Of a stretch of 64,000 nt of DNA, positions 37,614-45,420 are shown piece by piece. The translations under genes and the position numbers were made by a program. The stretch covers positions 86,921 through 150,920 of the forward strand of contig NZ_JBKBHT010000008.1 of NCBI RefSeq assembly GCF_046297595.1, written 5' to 3'. Numbering within the stretch: the stretch's first letter is position 1; each line of letters opens with the position of its first letter. This stretch comes from Ferrovibrio sp046297595. Its GTDB lineage: Bacteria; Pseudomonadota; Alphaproteobacteria; Ferrovibrionales; Ferrovibrionaceae. The notes under the pieces were generated by a model. That model had not been told where the DNA came from. It did no database searches and saw only the letters and a program-made list of their open reading frames with translations.

Positions 37614-38858
37614 TCAGTTGGCGGCGAAGGCGGGATCGAAATGCTCGATGAAATGCAGCAGGGCGCGGGTGGCCAGTTCCACGTCGTCGGCCAGCACGGC
37701 CTCCAGCGGGTTGTGGCTGATGCCGCGCGTGCAGCGCATGAACATCATCGCCACCGGGCAGAGCGGCGCCAGCGTGGCGGCATCGTGCCCGGCACCCGAC
37801 GGCAGCCGCATGGTGGGCAGATGCTGGGCCTTGATGGCGGCTTCGGTCAGGTCCATCAGCTTGGGGTGGCAGGGCGTGGCCGTGCTTTTATACAGCTCAG
37901 TGACCGTGAAGGTCAGCTTGCGGCGGGCGCAGACCATCTCGGTCTCGCGCATCACGGCGTCCACCGCCGCATCGCGCACATCGTCCTCGCCGGCACGGAT
38001 GTCGATGGAGAATACAGCCTTGCCCGGAATCACGTTCATCGCGCCGGGCAGGGCCTCCAGCATGCCGACCGTGCCCACCAGCGTGGGCGTGCCGGTGCAG
38101 CGTTCCTCGATGAACTGCACGATCTCTGCCGCCGCCACCAGGGCATCCTGGCGTTGGCCCATCGGCACGGTGCCCGCATGGCCCGCCAGACCGGTGATCT
38201 CGACGCGCAGGCGGCGGGCGCCGGAAATCGCGGTCACCACGCCCAGGGCGAGGCCTTCATTTTCCAGCACCGGACCCTGTTCGATATGCAGCTCGACAAA
38301 AGCAGCGATGCTGCCCGGCTGCCGGGCGCAGAAGCCCACCTTGTGCGGATCGAGGCCAAAGCTTTTGTAGGCCTCGCCCATGCTGACGCCCTGGCGGTCC
38401 TTCACCTCCAGGATGGCAGGATCGAAGGTGCCGGCGATGGCACGGCTGCCGGTCATCGAGGAGCCGAAGCGGGTGCCTTCCTCGTTGGCGAAGCCCACGA
38501 CCTCGATGGCGAAGGGCATTCGCTTGCCGCGCCTGTGCAGGTCGGCCACGCAGGCAATCGGTGCGATCACACCCAGCATGCCGTCGTATTTGCCCGCATT
38601 GCGCACGGTGTCGAGATGCGAACCGGTCATCAGCGCCGGCGCCTTCGGATCGGTGCCGGCGTAGCGGCCCACCACGTTGCCGGCGCAATCGTGTTCCACT
38701 TCCATGCCGGCCTCGCGCATCCACTCGGCCACCCGCTCATGGGCCTGCTTTTGCTCGGGCACCAGGAAGGTGCGGACCAGGAAGTCGGGGCTTTCGCTGA
38801 TCCGGCCCAGTTCGTCGAGCTGGGCCAGCATGCGGTCGGCAAAACGATTCGCGGCCAT
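37614..38858 (-). CDS. allC: Allantoate amidohydrolase (M20 hydantoinase/carbamoylase type)
   Basis: 414 residues, Zn/Mn-dependent amidase of the AllC/HyuC family. The metal ligands are complete: GSHLDTV, GKYDGMLGV with the bridging Asp, NEEGTRF, HIEQGP and the C-terminal SGAGHDA. Family members hydrolyse allantoate, ureidoglycolate, beta-ureidopropionate or N-carbamoyl amino acids; the neighbourhood favours allantoate. The start at 38858 (MAANRFADRML) has AAGGAT nine bases upstream; the frame extends upstream through the operator but is not conserved there. First gene of the allC-M20-puuE operon. Confidence 0.87.
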   Translation of the reverse strand: MAANRFADRMLAQLDELGRISESPDFLVRTFLVPEQKQAHERVAEWMREAGMEVEHDCAGNVVGRYAGTDPKAPALMTGSHLDTVRNAGKYDGMLGVIAPIACVADLHRRGKRMPFAIEVVGFANEEGTRFGSSMTGSRAIAGTFDPAILEVKDRQGVSMGEAYKSFGLDPHKVGFCARQPGSIAAFVELHIEQGPVLENEGLALGVVTAISGARRLRVEITGLAGHAGTVPMGQRQDALVAAAEIVQFIEERCTGTPTLVGTVGMLEALPGAMNVIPGKAVFSIDIRAGEDDVRDAAVDAVMRETEMVCARRKLTFTVTELYKSTATPCHPKLMDLTEAAIKAQHLPTMRLPSGAGHDAATLAPLCPVAMMFMRCTRGISHNPLEAVLADDVELATRALLHFIEHFDPAFAAN

Positions 38859-38889
38859 GAATGCGATCCTTGCGGAAATGTCGGCTGTG

Positions 38890-38904
38890 GATTGTATACA
38901 GTTT
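38890..38904. promoter_or_regulatory. GATTGTATAC element between allC and glycerate kinase
   Basis: GGATTGTATACAGTTTCCCG around the palindrome GTATAC (38894-38899), 32 bases upstream of allC and about 90 bases upstream of the divergent glycerate kinase. It matches the elements at 32852 and 45377. Confidence 0.7.
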
Positions 38905-38988
38905 CCCGACGATAACACCGCCGCCCGCCTCTGGCCAAGTCTGGCGGCATGGATTAGCCATGAGTGTACGGGGGAATTGTGGAAACCG

Positions 38989-40254
38989 ATGGTTGATCCG
39001 GAAACACTGCTGAAAGCCATGTTCGACGCGGCGCGCGCCGCCGCCGATCCGGCCGTCTGCCTGCCGCCGCATCTGCCGGCGCCACCGAAAGGCAAAACGG
39101 TGGTGGTGGGGGCCGGCAAGGCGGCCGCCAGCATGGCGCAGGCGCTGGAACGGCACTGGCCTGAAGACGCGCCGCTGGAGGGCATCGTGGTCACGCGCTA
39201 CGGCCATGACCTGCCCTGCGAGCGTATCGTGGTGGTGGAGGCCGCGCATCCGGTGCCCGATTCCGCCGGCGAGAAGGCGGCCGAACTGATCCTGCACAAG
39301 GTGCGTGGCCTGGGCGCCGATGATCTGGTGATCTGCCTGATCTCGGGCGGCGGCTCGGCTTTGCTGGCGCTGCCGGCGCCGGGCCTGACGCTGGCCGACA
39401 AGCAGGCGGTGAACCAGGCGCTGCTGAAATCCGGCGCCAACATCGCGGACATGAACTGCGTGCGGAAACATCTCTCCGCCATCAAGGGCGGCAGGCTGGC
39501 GGCTGCGGCGGCGCCGGCGCGGCTGGTCTCGCTGCTGATCTCCGATGTGCCGGGCGACGATCCGGCGGTGATCGCCTCGGGTCCGACCGTGCCCGATCCC
39601 ACCAGCTTCGACGACGCCCGCGCGGTGATCGAGAAATACGGCATCGGCCTGCCGCCGGCGGTGCAGAAGCATCTGCAGGCCGGCGAAGGCGAAACGCCCA
39701 AACCCGGCGATGCCGCCTTCGCCAACACGCAGACCATCCTGGTCGCCACGCCGCAGATGGCACTGGAAGCCGCCGCCAATGTTGCGCGCGCGGCCGGCAT
39801 CAAACCGCTGATCCTTGGCGATGCCATCGAAGGCGAGGCACGCGAAGTCGCCATTGTGATGGCGGGCATCGCACGGCAGGTGCGCCGCCATGGCCAGCCG
39901 GCCGGTGCGCCCTGCGTGCTGCTCTCGGGCGGCGAGACGACGGTGACTTTGCGTGGCAAGGGGCGCGGCGGCCGCAATGCCGAATTCCTCACGGCGCTGG
40001 CTGTGGCGCTGGATGGCATGGAGAATGTCCATGCCCTGGCCGCCGATACCGATGGCATCGACGGCAGCGAGGACAATGCCGGCGCCTGGCTGGCGCCCGA
40101 CAGCATCCTGCGCGCTGCGCTGAAGGGCATCGATGCCAAGGTCTGTCTGGCCGACAACGACGGCTACGGTTTCTTCCAGGCCGCCGGCGGCCTGGTCACC
40201 ACCGGACCGACGCTGACCAACGTCAACGATTTCCGCGCGATTCTGATTCTGTAG
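38989..40254 (+). CDS. Glycerate kinase (type 2, GckA/TtuD family)
   Basis: 421 residues of the MOFRL/DUF4147 glycerate-2-kinase family: GKTVVVGAGKAAASMAQALE, CLISGGGSALLALPAPGLTL, VRKHLSAIKGGRLA, SDVPGDDPAVIASGPTVPDP, GGETTVTLRGKGRGGRNAEF and a C-terminal ADTDGIDGSEDNAGA. It phosphorylates glycerate to 2-phosphoglycerate, which returns glyoxylate carbon (from ureidoglycolate, via tartronate semialdehyde) to glycolysis. The start at 38989 follows family length; the frame is open further upstream through the operator. It is divergent from allC and shares its operator. Confidence 0.9.
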   Translation: MVDPETLLKAMFDAARAAADPAVCLPPHLPAPPKGKTVVVGAGKAAASMAQALERHWPEDAPLEGIVVTRYGHDLPCERIVVVEAAHPVPDSAGEKAAELILHKVRGLGADDLVICLISGGGSALLALPAPGLTLADKQAVNQALLKSGANIADMNCVRKHLSAIKGGRLAAAAAPARLVSLLISDVPGDDPAVIASGPTVPDPTSFDDARAVIEKYGIGLPPAVQKHLQAGEGETPKPGDAAFANTQTILVATPQMALEAAANVARAAGIKPLILGDAIEGEAREVAIVMAGIARQVRRHGQPAGAPCVLLSGGETTVTLRGKGRGGRNAEFLTALAVALDGMENVHALAADTDGIDGSEDNAGAWLAPDSILRAALKGIDAKVCLADNDGYGFFQAAGGLVTTGPTLTNVNDFRAILIL

Positions 40255-40351
40255 ACTCGACAGCATGTCGATGGCGGCGCAGCGAGGCTTGCAGGCGCAG
40301 CGGCGCTCGTTTCTCATGCCTCAAAGCGAATCATCCCAGACGGAGTTGGCC

Positions 40352-41017
40352 ATGCATATCGAACCCGGCATCATCGACGCAGCACGCCTGACCGGCGCCA
40401 ATCTCGCCGCCGCCGGCCTGCTGGCGACCCAGGCACGCGGCCTGATCCGCATGCCGCAGCAGATCGTGCAGCAGGCGGTGAAGACCCTGCTGGCCGCATC
40501 GGTTTTCTCCGTGCTGATGCAGGTCTGGCACCTGCCGGTCGGGCCGTCGGAACTGCACCTGATCGGGGCCACCACCGTTTATCTGCTGTTCGGCTTCACA
40601 CCCACGCTGCTGGGCTTCGGGCTCGGGCTGCTGCTGCAGGCATTGCTGTTCGAGCCGCAGGACCTGCTGCATCTGGGCGTCAACACGCTCTCGCTCGGCC
40701 TGCCGCTGGTGGCCATGCATGCCACGTTCGGCCGCCGGCTGTTCGCCGTGAACGCCGCCGAACGCTTCACCCTGCTGCGTGTGCTGCGGCTGGATGCGGT
40801 CTATTATGCCGGCGTGGTGGCCATGGTCGGTTTCTGGCTGCTGCTCTCCACCGATGCCTTCGCCGTGGCCGACTGGGCGCGCTGGGCCCTGGCCTATATG
40901 CCCATCCTGCTGCTGGAGGCGATGCTGTCCTTCATCGCGGTCAGCGTGGTCGGCCGCTGGCGCCGCCATGCGCCGGTGCGGCTTTATACCGAGCTGGACC
41001 GACTGCATCTGGCCTGA
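40352..41017 (+). CDS. CbiM-like energy-coupling-factor permease, stand-alone
   Basis: A 221-residue membrane protein with about seven helices. It starts MHIEPGIIDAARLTGANLAA, where CbiM/NikM proteins use the N-terminal Met-His for metal binding, and has VGPSELHLIGATTVYLLFGF like the conserved CbiM motif. CbiM proteins capture Co2+ or Ni2+ for ECF transporters, but no CbiN, CbiQ or CbiO is adjacent. Solo uptake, a shared ECF module elsewhere, or a different substrate are all possible. GGAG lies 7 bases before ATG 40352; ATG 40316 is an alternative. Confidence 0.75.
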   Translation: MHIEPGIIDAARLTGANLAAAGLLATQARGLIRMPQQIVQQAVKTLLAASVFSVLMQVWHLPVGPSELHLIGATTVYLLFGFTPTLLGFGLGLLLQALLFEPQDLLHLGVNTLSLGLPLVAMHATFGRRLFAVNAAERFTLLRVLRLDAVYYAGVVAMVGFWLLLSTDAFAVADWARWALAYMPILLLEAMLSFIAVSVVGRWRRHAPVRLYTELDRLHLA

Positions 41018-41025
41018 AAGCAAAA

Positions 41026-41042
41026 GCCGGGCTTGACCCGGC
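41026..41042. repeat. REP-like core (copy 3)
   Basis: GCCGGG (41026-41031), CTTGA, CCCGGC (41037-41042); read in reverse it is the same GGGTCAAGCCCG core as the element near 29100. It lies just after the CbiM-like gene and might also help terminate it. Confidence 0.6.
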
Positions 41043-41090
41043 CGCCGGCTGCGTCATGCTGGCGGAACCTCTCCTGATCGGTTCCGCCGG

Positions 41091-42395
41091 ATGCCGCCCG
41101 CCTCCCTTCGTTTCCTCCTCCTCCTGCCGCTCGCGCTGGCGGGCTGCAGCGAGATGCAGTCCGGCCATATGTCGCAGGCCGCGTTACCAGCCGCATCCAT
41201 CGCCGCGCCGGCCGAGCCGCATTTCAATCCGGGCGGGCCGGACATGGCCCGCTATGCCGATGCCAGCGGCCAGTTTCCGCCGGCCAGCCGCCGCACCTGG
41301 TGGCAGACCAGCCACAGCGTCGATGGCTTCTCGCGGCTGGACCAGATCCTGTCGGCCAATACGGTCCGCAAACCGGAAACGCCCAGCCCATGGCGCCGTG
41401 CTACCGGCGGGCCGACAATCACCTATGCCATGCAGCAGACCGGCAGCCGCCGTTTCAGCATCGACGAGTATCTGGCGCGCAATCCGGCCACCGGCCTGCT
41501 GATCGCCCAGGGCGATACGATTCATGTCGAACGCTACCAGTATGGCCGCACCGATACGCACCGGCTGACGTCGTTCTCGATGGCCAAGACGGTGACCGCG
41601 CTGCTGGTCGGTCTGGCGGTGGCCGATGGTGCCATCGCTTCCATCGACGATCCGGCCGAACGCTACGTACCCGACCTGAAGGACAGCGAATACGGCCGCA
41701 CGCCGATCCGGCATCTGCTCACCATGTCGTCGGGCGTGCGGTTTGATGAGGATTATTCCGGCCGCGACGATGTCAGCCGCATGGTGACGGCGATGATGCT
41801 TCCGCAGTCGCCGGGCGGGCCGGCCGCCGTGCGGCAGTTCAACCAGCGCATTGCGCCGCCGGGCCAGCGCTGGTCCTATGCCTCGGCCGAGACGCAGGTG
41901 CTGGGCCTGGTGCTGCGCGCCGCGATCAAGCGCCCCATCGCCGAGTATCTGTCCGAACGCATCTGGCAGCCGATCGGCGCGGAATCGGATGCCAGCTGGA
42001 TCGTCGACGGTTCGGGCCAGGAAGCCACCTTTGCCTATTTCAATGCCGTGCTGCGCGATTATGCGCGCCTGGGCATGCTGCTGGCCAATGGTGGCAAAGT
42101 AGACGAGCGCCAGGTGATCCCGGCCGACTGGCTGCGCGAGATGACGCGGCCGCATTTCACCAGCACGCAGACCGGCCGCTGGTTCGGCTATGGCTTCCAG
42201 ACCTGGATCTTCCCCGACAATGACGGCAGCTTCGCCCTGCTGGGCGTGCGCGGCCAGGCGATCTATGTCGATCCGGCGCGGCGGCTGGTGATGGTGCATA
42301 CCGCCGTGCGGCCGCAGGCGCGCGATCCCGGCGGCGCCGAAACCACGGCCCTGTGGCGCGGCGTGAAGGCGGCGTTTGCCCGCCAGCCGGGATAG
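41091..42395 (+). CDS. Serine hydrolase lipoprotein (class C beta-lactamase fold)
   Basis: 434 residues. Lipoprotein signal peptide RFLLLLPLALAGC with the lipidated Cys at residue 19. The hydrolase domain has the nucleophile motif SxxK (SFSMAKT, about residue 163), the second motif YAS (RWSYASAETQVLG) and a late LGVRGQAIYVDP strand where beta-lactamases have KTG. Such proteins act on peptidoglycan-related peptides or small esters and amides in the periplasm. It lies inside the purine region but nothing ties it to purines. Confidence 0.85.
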   Translation: MPPASLRFLLLLPLALAGCSEMQSGHMSQAALPAASIAAPAEPHFNPGGPDMARYADASGQFPPASRRTWWQTSHSVDGFSRLDQILSANTVRKPETPSPWRRATGGPTITYAMQQTGSRRFSIDEYLARNPATGLLIAQGDTIHVERYQYGRTDTHRLTSFSMAKTVTALLVGLAVADGAIASIDDPAERYVPDLKDSEYGRTPIRHLLTMSSGVRFDEDYSGRDDVSRMVTAMMLPQSPGGPAAVRQFNQRIAPPGQRWSYASAETQVLGLVLRAAIKRPIAEYLSERIWQPIGAESDASWIVDGSGQEATFAYFNAVLRDYARLGMLLANGGKVDERQVIPADWLREMTRPHFTSTQTGRWFGYGFQTWIFPDNDGSFALLGVRGQAIYVDPARRLVMVHTAVRPQARDPGGAETTALWRGVKAAFARQPG

Positions 42396-42430
42396 TTTAA
42401 ATGGGATGATGTCCAGAGGCGCCGAATGAC

Positions 42431-42685
42431 ATGGCAGGACAAGAGATACTGACGATAATTCTTGCAGTCGTGGGTGTACTGGCTTTGGGCTTTGCACTTT
42501 TCCATGCCATCGGGGCCAGCTTAAACTCTCAAGACCCTCAAGCACTTTCCGGTCGGGGTATATGGTGGTTGGTGGCTCCAGAGATATTTCTGAATAATCG
42601 GGGCGATCACCATCTCAAACGTTTTGTGATATGGATTTTGGTGCTGGTGCCTTGTGGTTTGGGTCTTGCCATACTGGTAACATGA
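42431..42685 (+). CDS. Small two-helix membrane protein, function unknown
   Basis: 84 residues: helix 1 about 6-26 (ILTIILAVVGVLALGFALFHAIG), a polar loop with GRGIWWLVAPEIFLNNRGDHH, helix 2 about 64-82 (FVIWILVLVPCGLGLAILV). No family recognised. Base composition is somewhat more AT-rich than the flanks. The 3' end overlaps an imperfect palindrome that precedes uraD, so it may be an unrelated insertion between the lipoprotein and uraD genes. Confidence 0.55.
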   Translation: MAGQEILTIILAVVGVLALGFALFHAIGASLNSQDPQALSGRGIWWLVAPEIFLNNRGDHHLKRFVIWILVLVPCGLGLAILVT

Positions 42686-42698
42686 GTTTCATGTAACC
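42676..42698. promoter_or_regulatory. Imperfect palindrome upstream of uraD
   Basis: GGTAACATGA (42676-42685) and TCATGTAACC (42689-42698) pair at 9 of 10 positions around a 3-base centre, ending 15 bases before uraD. No T-run follows, so an operator is more likely than a terminator. It does not match the GATTGTRTAC element. Confidence 0.4.
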
Positions 42699-42713
42699 TG
42701 TTTCTGGTGATGT

Positions 42714-43247
42714 ATGCAGCATTCCCCACAGGCCCCGAATCCGACTCTGGCCGATCTCAACCGCATGAACGCCGACGATTTTGTGGCGGCGCTGGGCAGC
42801 ATCTTCGAACATTCGCCCTGGGTGGCCGAGCGCGTTGCCGCCCGGCGGCCGTTTTCCAGCCTCGACAGCCTGCATGGCGCCATGGTGGAGGCGATGTGGG
42901 CCGCGAACGATGCCGAGAAGCTGGCCCTGCTGCGTGCCCACCCCCAGCTGGCCGGCAAGGAGGCCGAGGCCGGCACGCTGACGACGCATTCGACCTCCGA
43001 GCAGGACAGCGTCGGCCTGACGCGGCTGAGCGCGGAAGAGAAAGCCAGGATCGTGCAGCTCAATGCCGCCTATCTGGACAAACACGGTTTTCCCTTCATC
43101 ATCGCGGTGAAGCTGCGCACCAAGGCGCAGATCTTCGCCGCCTTCGAACAGCGGATCGGCAACGACCGCGTCATTGAATTCACCACCGCGCTGTCGGAGG
43201 TGGGCAAGATCGCCCGCATCCGGCTTGAAGCGCTGCTGGGCCAGTAA
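42714..43247 (+). CDS. uraD: OHCU decarboxylase
   Basis: 177 residues. It decarboxylates 2-oxo-4-hydroxy-4-carboxy-5-ureidoimidazoline to (S)-allantoin, the third step of urate oxidation. Catalytic His76 is in RAHPQLAGK. Other family motifs are LGSIFEHSPWVAERVAARRPF and YLDKHGFPFIIAVKLRTKAQI. First gene of uraD-uraH-deaminase; the uraH start is 13 bases after its stop. Confidence 0.95.
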   Translation: MQHSPQAPNPTLADLNRMNADDFVAALGSIFEHSPWVAERVAARRPFSSLDSLHGAMVEAMWAANDAEKLALLRAHPQLAGKEAEAGTLTTHSTSEQDSVGLTRLSAEEKARIVQLNAAYLDKHGFPFIIAVKLRTKAQIFAAFEQRIGNDRVIEFTTALSEVGKIARIRLEALLGQ

Positions 43248-43260
43248 GGGAGAGAGACGG

Positions 43261-43614
43261 ATGGGCCGCCTGAGCACCCATGTGCTGGACACCATGAACG
43301 GCAAACCGGCCGCCGGCGTGGCCGTGGAGCTCTATGCGCTGGAGGGTGAAACGCGCCGGCTGGTGAAAAAGGTCGTCACCAATGCCGATGGCCGCACCGA
43401 CGCGCCGTTGCTGATCGGCGAGGAATTCAAGCCCGGCCGGTATGAACTGCTGTTCCAGGCCGGCGATTATTTCCGCAAACTGGGCGCAGCTTTGCCGCAG
43501 CCGGCCTTTCTTGATGCCGTGCCGATCCGTTTCGGCCTGGCGGAACCCGACGGGCATTATCACGTTCCGCTGCTGGTTTCGCCCTGGAGCTTCTCGACCT
43601 ATCGGGGGTCCTGA
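43261..43614 (+). CDS. uraH: 5-hydroxyisourate hydrolase
   Basis: 117 residues, transthyretin-like. It hydrolyses 5-hydroxyisourate, the unstable product of urate oxidation, to OHCU. N-terminus LSTHVLDTMNGKPAAGVAVEL with the active-site His7, the Arg/His strands FKPGRYELLF and DGHYHVPLLVSPWSFSTYRG, and the diagnostic C-terminal tetrapeptide YRGS that distinguishes HIU hydrolases from transthyretin. No signal peptide, so cytoplasmic. The ATG 43261 has GGGAGAGA upstream. Confidence 0.97.
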   Translation: MGRLSTHVLDTMNGKPAAGVAVELYALEGETRRLVKKVVTNADGRTDAPLLIGEEFKPGRYELLFQAGDYFRKLGAALPQPAFLDAVPIRFGLAEPDGHYHVPLLVSPWSFSTYRGS

Positions 43615-43616
43615 TC

Positions 43617-44090
43617 ATGACCGACCATGCCGCCTTCATGCGCCGCGCGATTGACTTAAGCCGCGAACACATGAATGCCGGCCATGGCGGGCCGTTCGGT
43701 GCCGTGGTGGTGCTGGATGGCGAGATCGTCGGCGAGGGCTGGAACCGCGTCACGTCAACGAACGATCCCACTGCCCATGCCGAGGTGACGGCGATCAGAG
43801 AGGCCTGCACGAAACTGGGCCGTTTCGACCTGAAGGGCGCGGTGCTCTACACCAGCTGCGAACCCTGCCCGATGTGCCTGGCCGCCACCTACTGGGCCCG
43901 CATCGACACGGTCTATTACGCCAACGAGCAGGCCGATGCGGCGGCGATCAATTTCGACGATGCCTTCCTCTATCGCCAGCTCGCCCTGCCGCGCGAACGC
44001 CGCACCATGACATGCGAGCAGATCCTGCGCGACGAGGCGCTGGCGGTGTTCCGCGAATGGGATGCCAAGGCGGACAAGGTGCCGTACTGA
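43617..44090 (+). CDS. guaD: Guanine deaminase (CDA superfamily)
   Basis: 157 residues, zinc deaminase: His54 and proton shuttle Glu56 in TAHAEVTAI, Cys84 and Cys87 in SCEPCPMC. The order of motifs, the length and the C-terminal region (LPRERRTMTCEQILRDEALAVFREW) match Bacillus-type guanine deaminases rather than tRNA adenosine deaminase TadA. It would make xanthine, feeding urate through xanthine dehydrogenase, which is not in the window. Its ATG overlaps the uraH end region by context (2 bases between), so the three genes are one operon. Confidence 0.85.
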   Translation: MTDHAAFMRRAIDLSREHMNAGHGGPFGAVVVLDGEIVGEGWNRVTSTNDPTAHAEVTAIREACTKLGRFDLKGAVLYTSCEPCPMCLAATYWARIDTVYYANEQADAAAINFDDAFLYRQLALPRERRTMTCEQILRDEALAVFREWDAKADKVPY

Positions 44091-44097
44091 CGGCTTT

Positions 44098-45285
44098 TTA
44101 ATCCAGCTTCGCGCCCGCCGCGATCCAGGCGCCCAGGGTGGCGCGTTCCTCTTCGGTCATTTCGGTGGCATTGCCCGGCGGCATCGCCTCGCTGCGCACG
44201 ACCTGCTGGTTGATCAGGGCGGCGAAGCGGCGCATCTGCTCGGGCGTTTCCAGCATCACGCCCTTGGGCGCCTCGGCGATGCCGTCGAAGGTGGGGCGCG
44301 CGGCGTGGCAGGCGACGCAGCGCGCGGCCACGATCTTCTGCGCATCCTCGAATGTGGCGCCACCGGCCAGCGACTTGTGGCGTGGGTCCCACTGGCTGAA
44401 GAACACCAGCCCCACCACCAGCGTGAAGGCTAGGCCAAGGAATTCATAACGCTGACCGCGGCCCTGGTTCTTCAGGTTGAAGAAATGCCGCACCAGGCCG
44501 CCGATCACGATCACCACGGCCAGGATCACCCAGCCATAGGGATGGCCGTAGGTGACCGGGTAATGGTTGCTGATCATGGCGAACAGCACCGGCAGGGTCA
44601 GGTAGTTGTTATGCAGCGAACGCTGCTTGGCCTGCTTGCCATAGTTCGGGTCCGGCACCTGGCCGGCCAGCATCTGCGCCACCGCCTTGCGCTGGTTCGG
44701 GATGATGTTATGCGCCACGTTGGCGGTCATGATCGTGCCGATCAGGGCGCCGACATGCAGATAGGCGGCGCGCGCCGAAAACACCTGAGTGTAGCCCCAG
44801 GCGGCGGCGACCAGCAGCACGAAACCCACACAGGCCAGTGCCGCGTCGTTTTTGCCCAGCGGCGACTTGCACAGCAGGTCGTAGACAATCCAGCCCAGCA
44901 CCAGCGAGGCGACGCTTAAACCGATGGCCTCCCAGCGGCCCATCGGCAGCACCTTGTCGTCGATCAGGTAGAGGTCGGCGCCGACGTAATACAGCGCGCC
45001 CATGAGGAAGAAGCCCGACAGCCAGGTGAAATAGGATTCGTATTTGAACCAGTGCAGTTCCTTGGGCAGCTGCGGCGGGGCGACCGAGTATTTCTCGGTG
45101 AAATAGAAACCGCCGCCATGGATCAGCCAGGCCTGCCCCAGCACGCCGGGCTGCTGGTCGATACCCTTGCGCAGCGAATTGTCGAGCCAGACGAAGAAGA
45201 ATGACGAACCGATCCAGGCGATGCCGAAGATCAGGTGCATCCAGCGCAGCACCAGATTGAGCCATTCCAGGGCCAGATCGATCAT
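44098..45285 (-). CDS. puuD: Membrane urate oxidase PuuD with cytochrome c tail
   Basis: 395 residues. PuuD oxidises urate to 5-hydroxyisourate at the inner membrane and passes electrons to its own C-terminal cytochrome c domain instead of O2. About eight membrane helices precede a c-type haem motif Cys323-x2-Cys-His327 (CVACH), with a likely distal Met in SEAMPPGNAT. Other PuuD stretches are HLIFGIAWIGSSFFFVWLD, GGGFYFTEKY and MTANVAHNIIPNQRKAV. It converges on guaD with 7 bases between stops. An operator element lies about 95 bases upstream. Confidence 0.94.
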   Translation of the reverse strand: MIDLALEWLNLVLRWMHLIFGIAWIGSSFFFVWLDNSLRKGIDQQPGVLGQAWLIHGGGFYFTEKYSVAPPQLPKELHWFKYESYFTWLSGFFLMGALYYVGADLYLIDDKVLPMGRWEAIGLSVASLVLGWIVYDLLCKSPLGKNDAALACVGFVLLVAAAWGYTQVFSARAAYLHVGALIGTIMTANVAHNIIPNQRKAVAQMLAGQVPDPNYGKQAKQRSLHNNYLTLPVLFAMISNHYPVTYGHPYGWVILAVVIVIGGLVRHFFNLKNQGRGQRYEFLGLAFTLVVGLVFFSQWDPRHKSLAGGATFEDAQKIVAARCVACHAARPTFDGIAEAPKGVMLETPEQMRRFAALINQQVVRSEAMPPGNATEMTEEERATLGAWIAAGAKLD

Positions 45286-45375
45286 GGTTTCCCCTCAGGT
45301 CCGCGCCAGAAGCGGATTTGTACGGCGCGGCAGCGGGATCAAGCCGTAACGAGCAGGGGCAGGATCGTCAACCCG

Positions 45376-45390
45376 GATTGTGTACAATTT
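45376..45390 (+). promoter_or_regulatory. GATTGTGTAC element upstream of puuD
   Basis: GGATTGTGTACAATTTTCCGG around GTGTAC (45380-45385); ATTGTGTACAAT is a near-perfect dyad. It lies about 95 bases upstream of puuD and matches the elements at 32852 and 38890. Confidence 0.65.
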
Positions 45391-45420
45391 TCCGGGCCGG
45401 CCTTGCCTGCCGCCGCGTGG

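Noticed and set aside
38677..38988. N-terminally extended glycerate kinase
   Set aside because: The extension would run through the allC start and the operator; family length and N-terminus fit the start at 38989.
40255..40351. Cobalamin riboswitch before the CbiM-like gene or cobS
   Set aside because: Neither upstream region is long enough or carries a recognisable B12 box.
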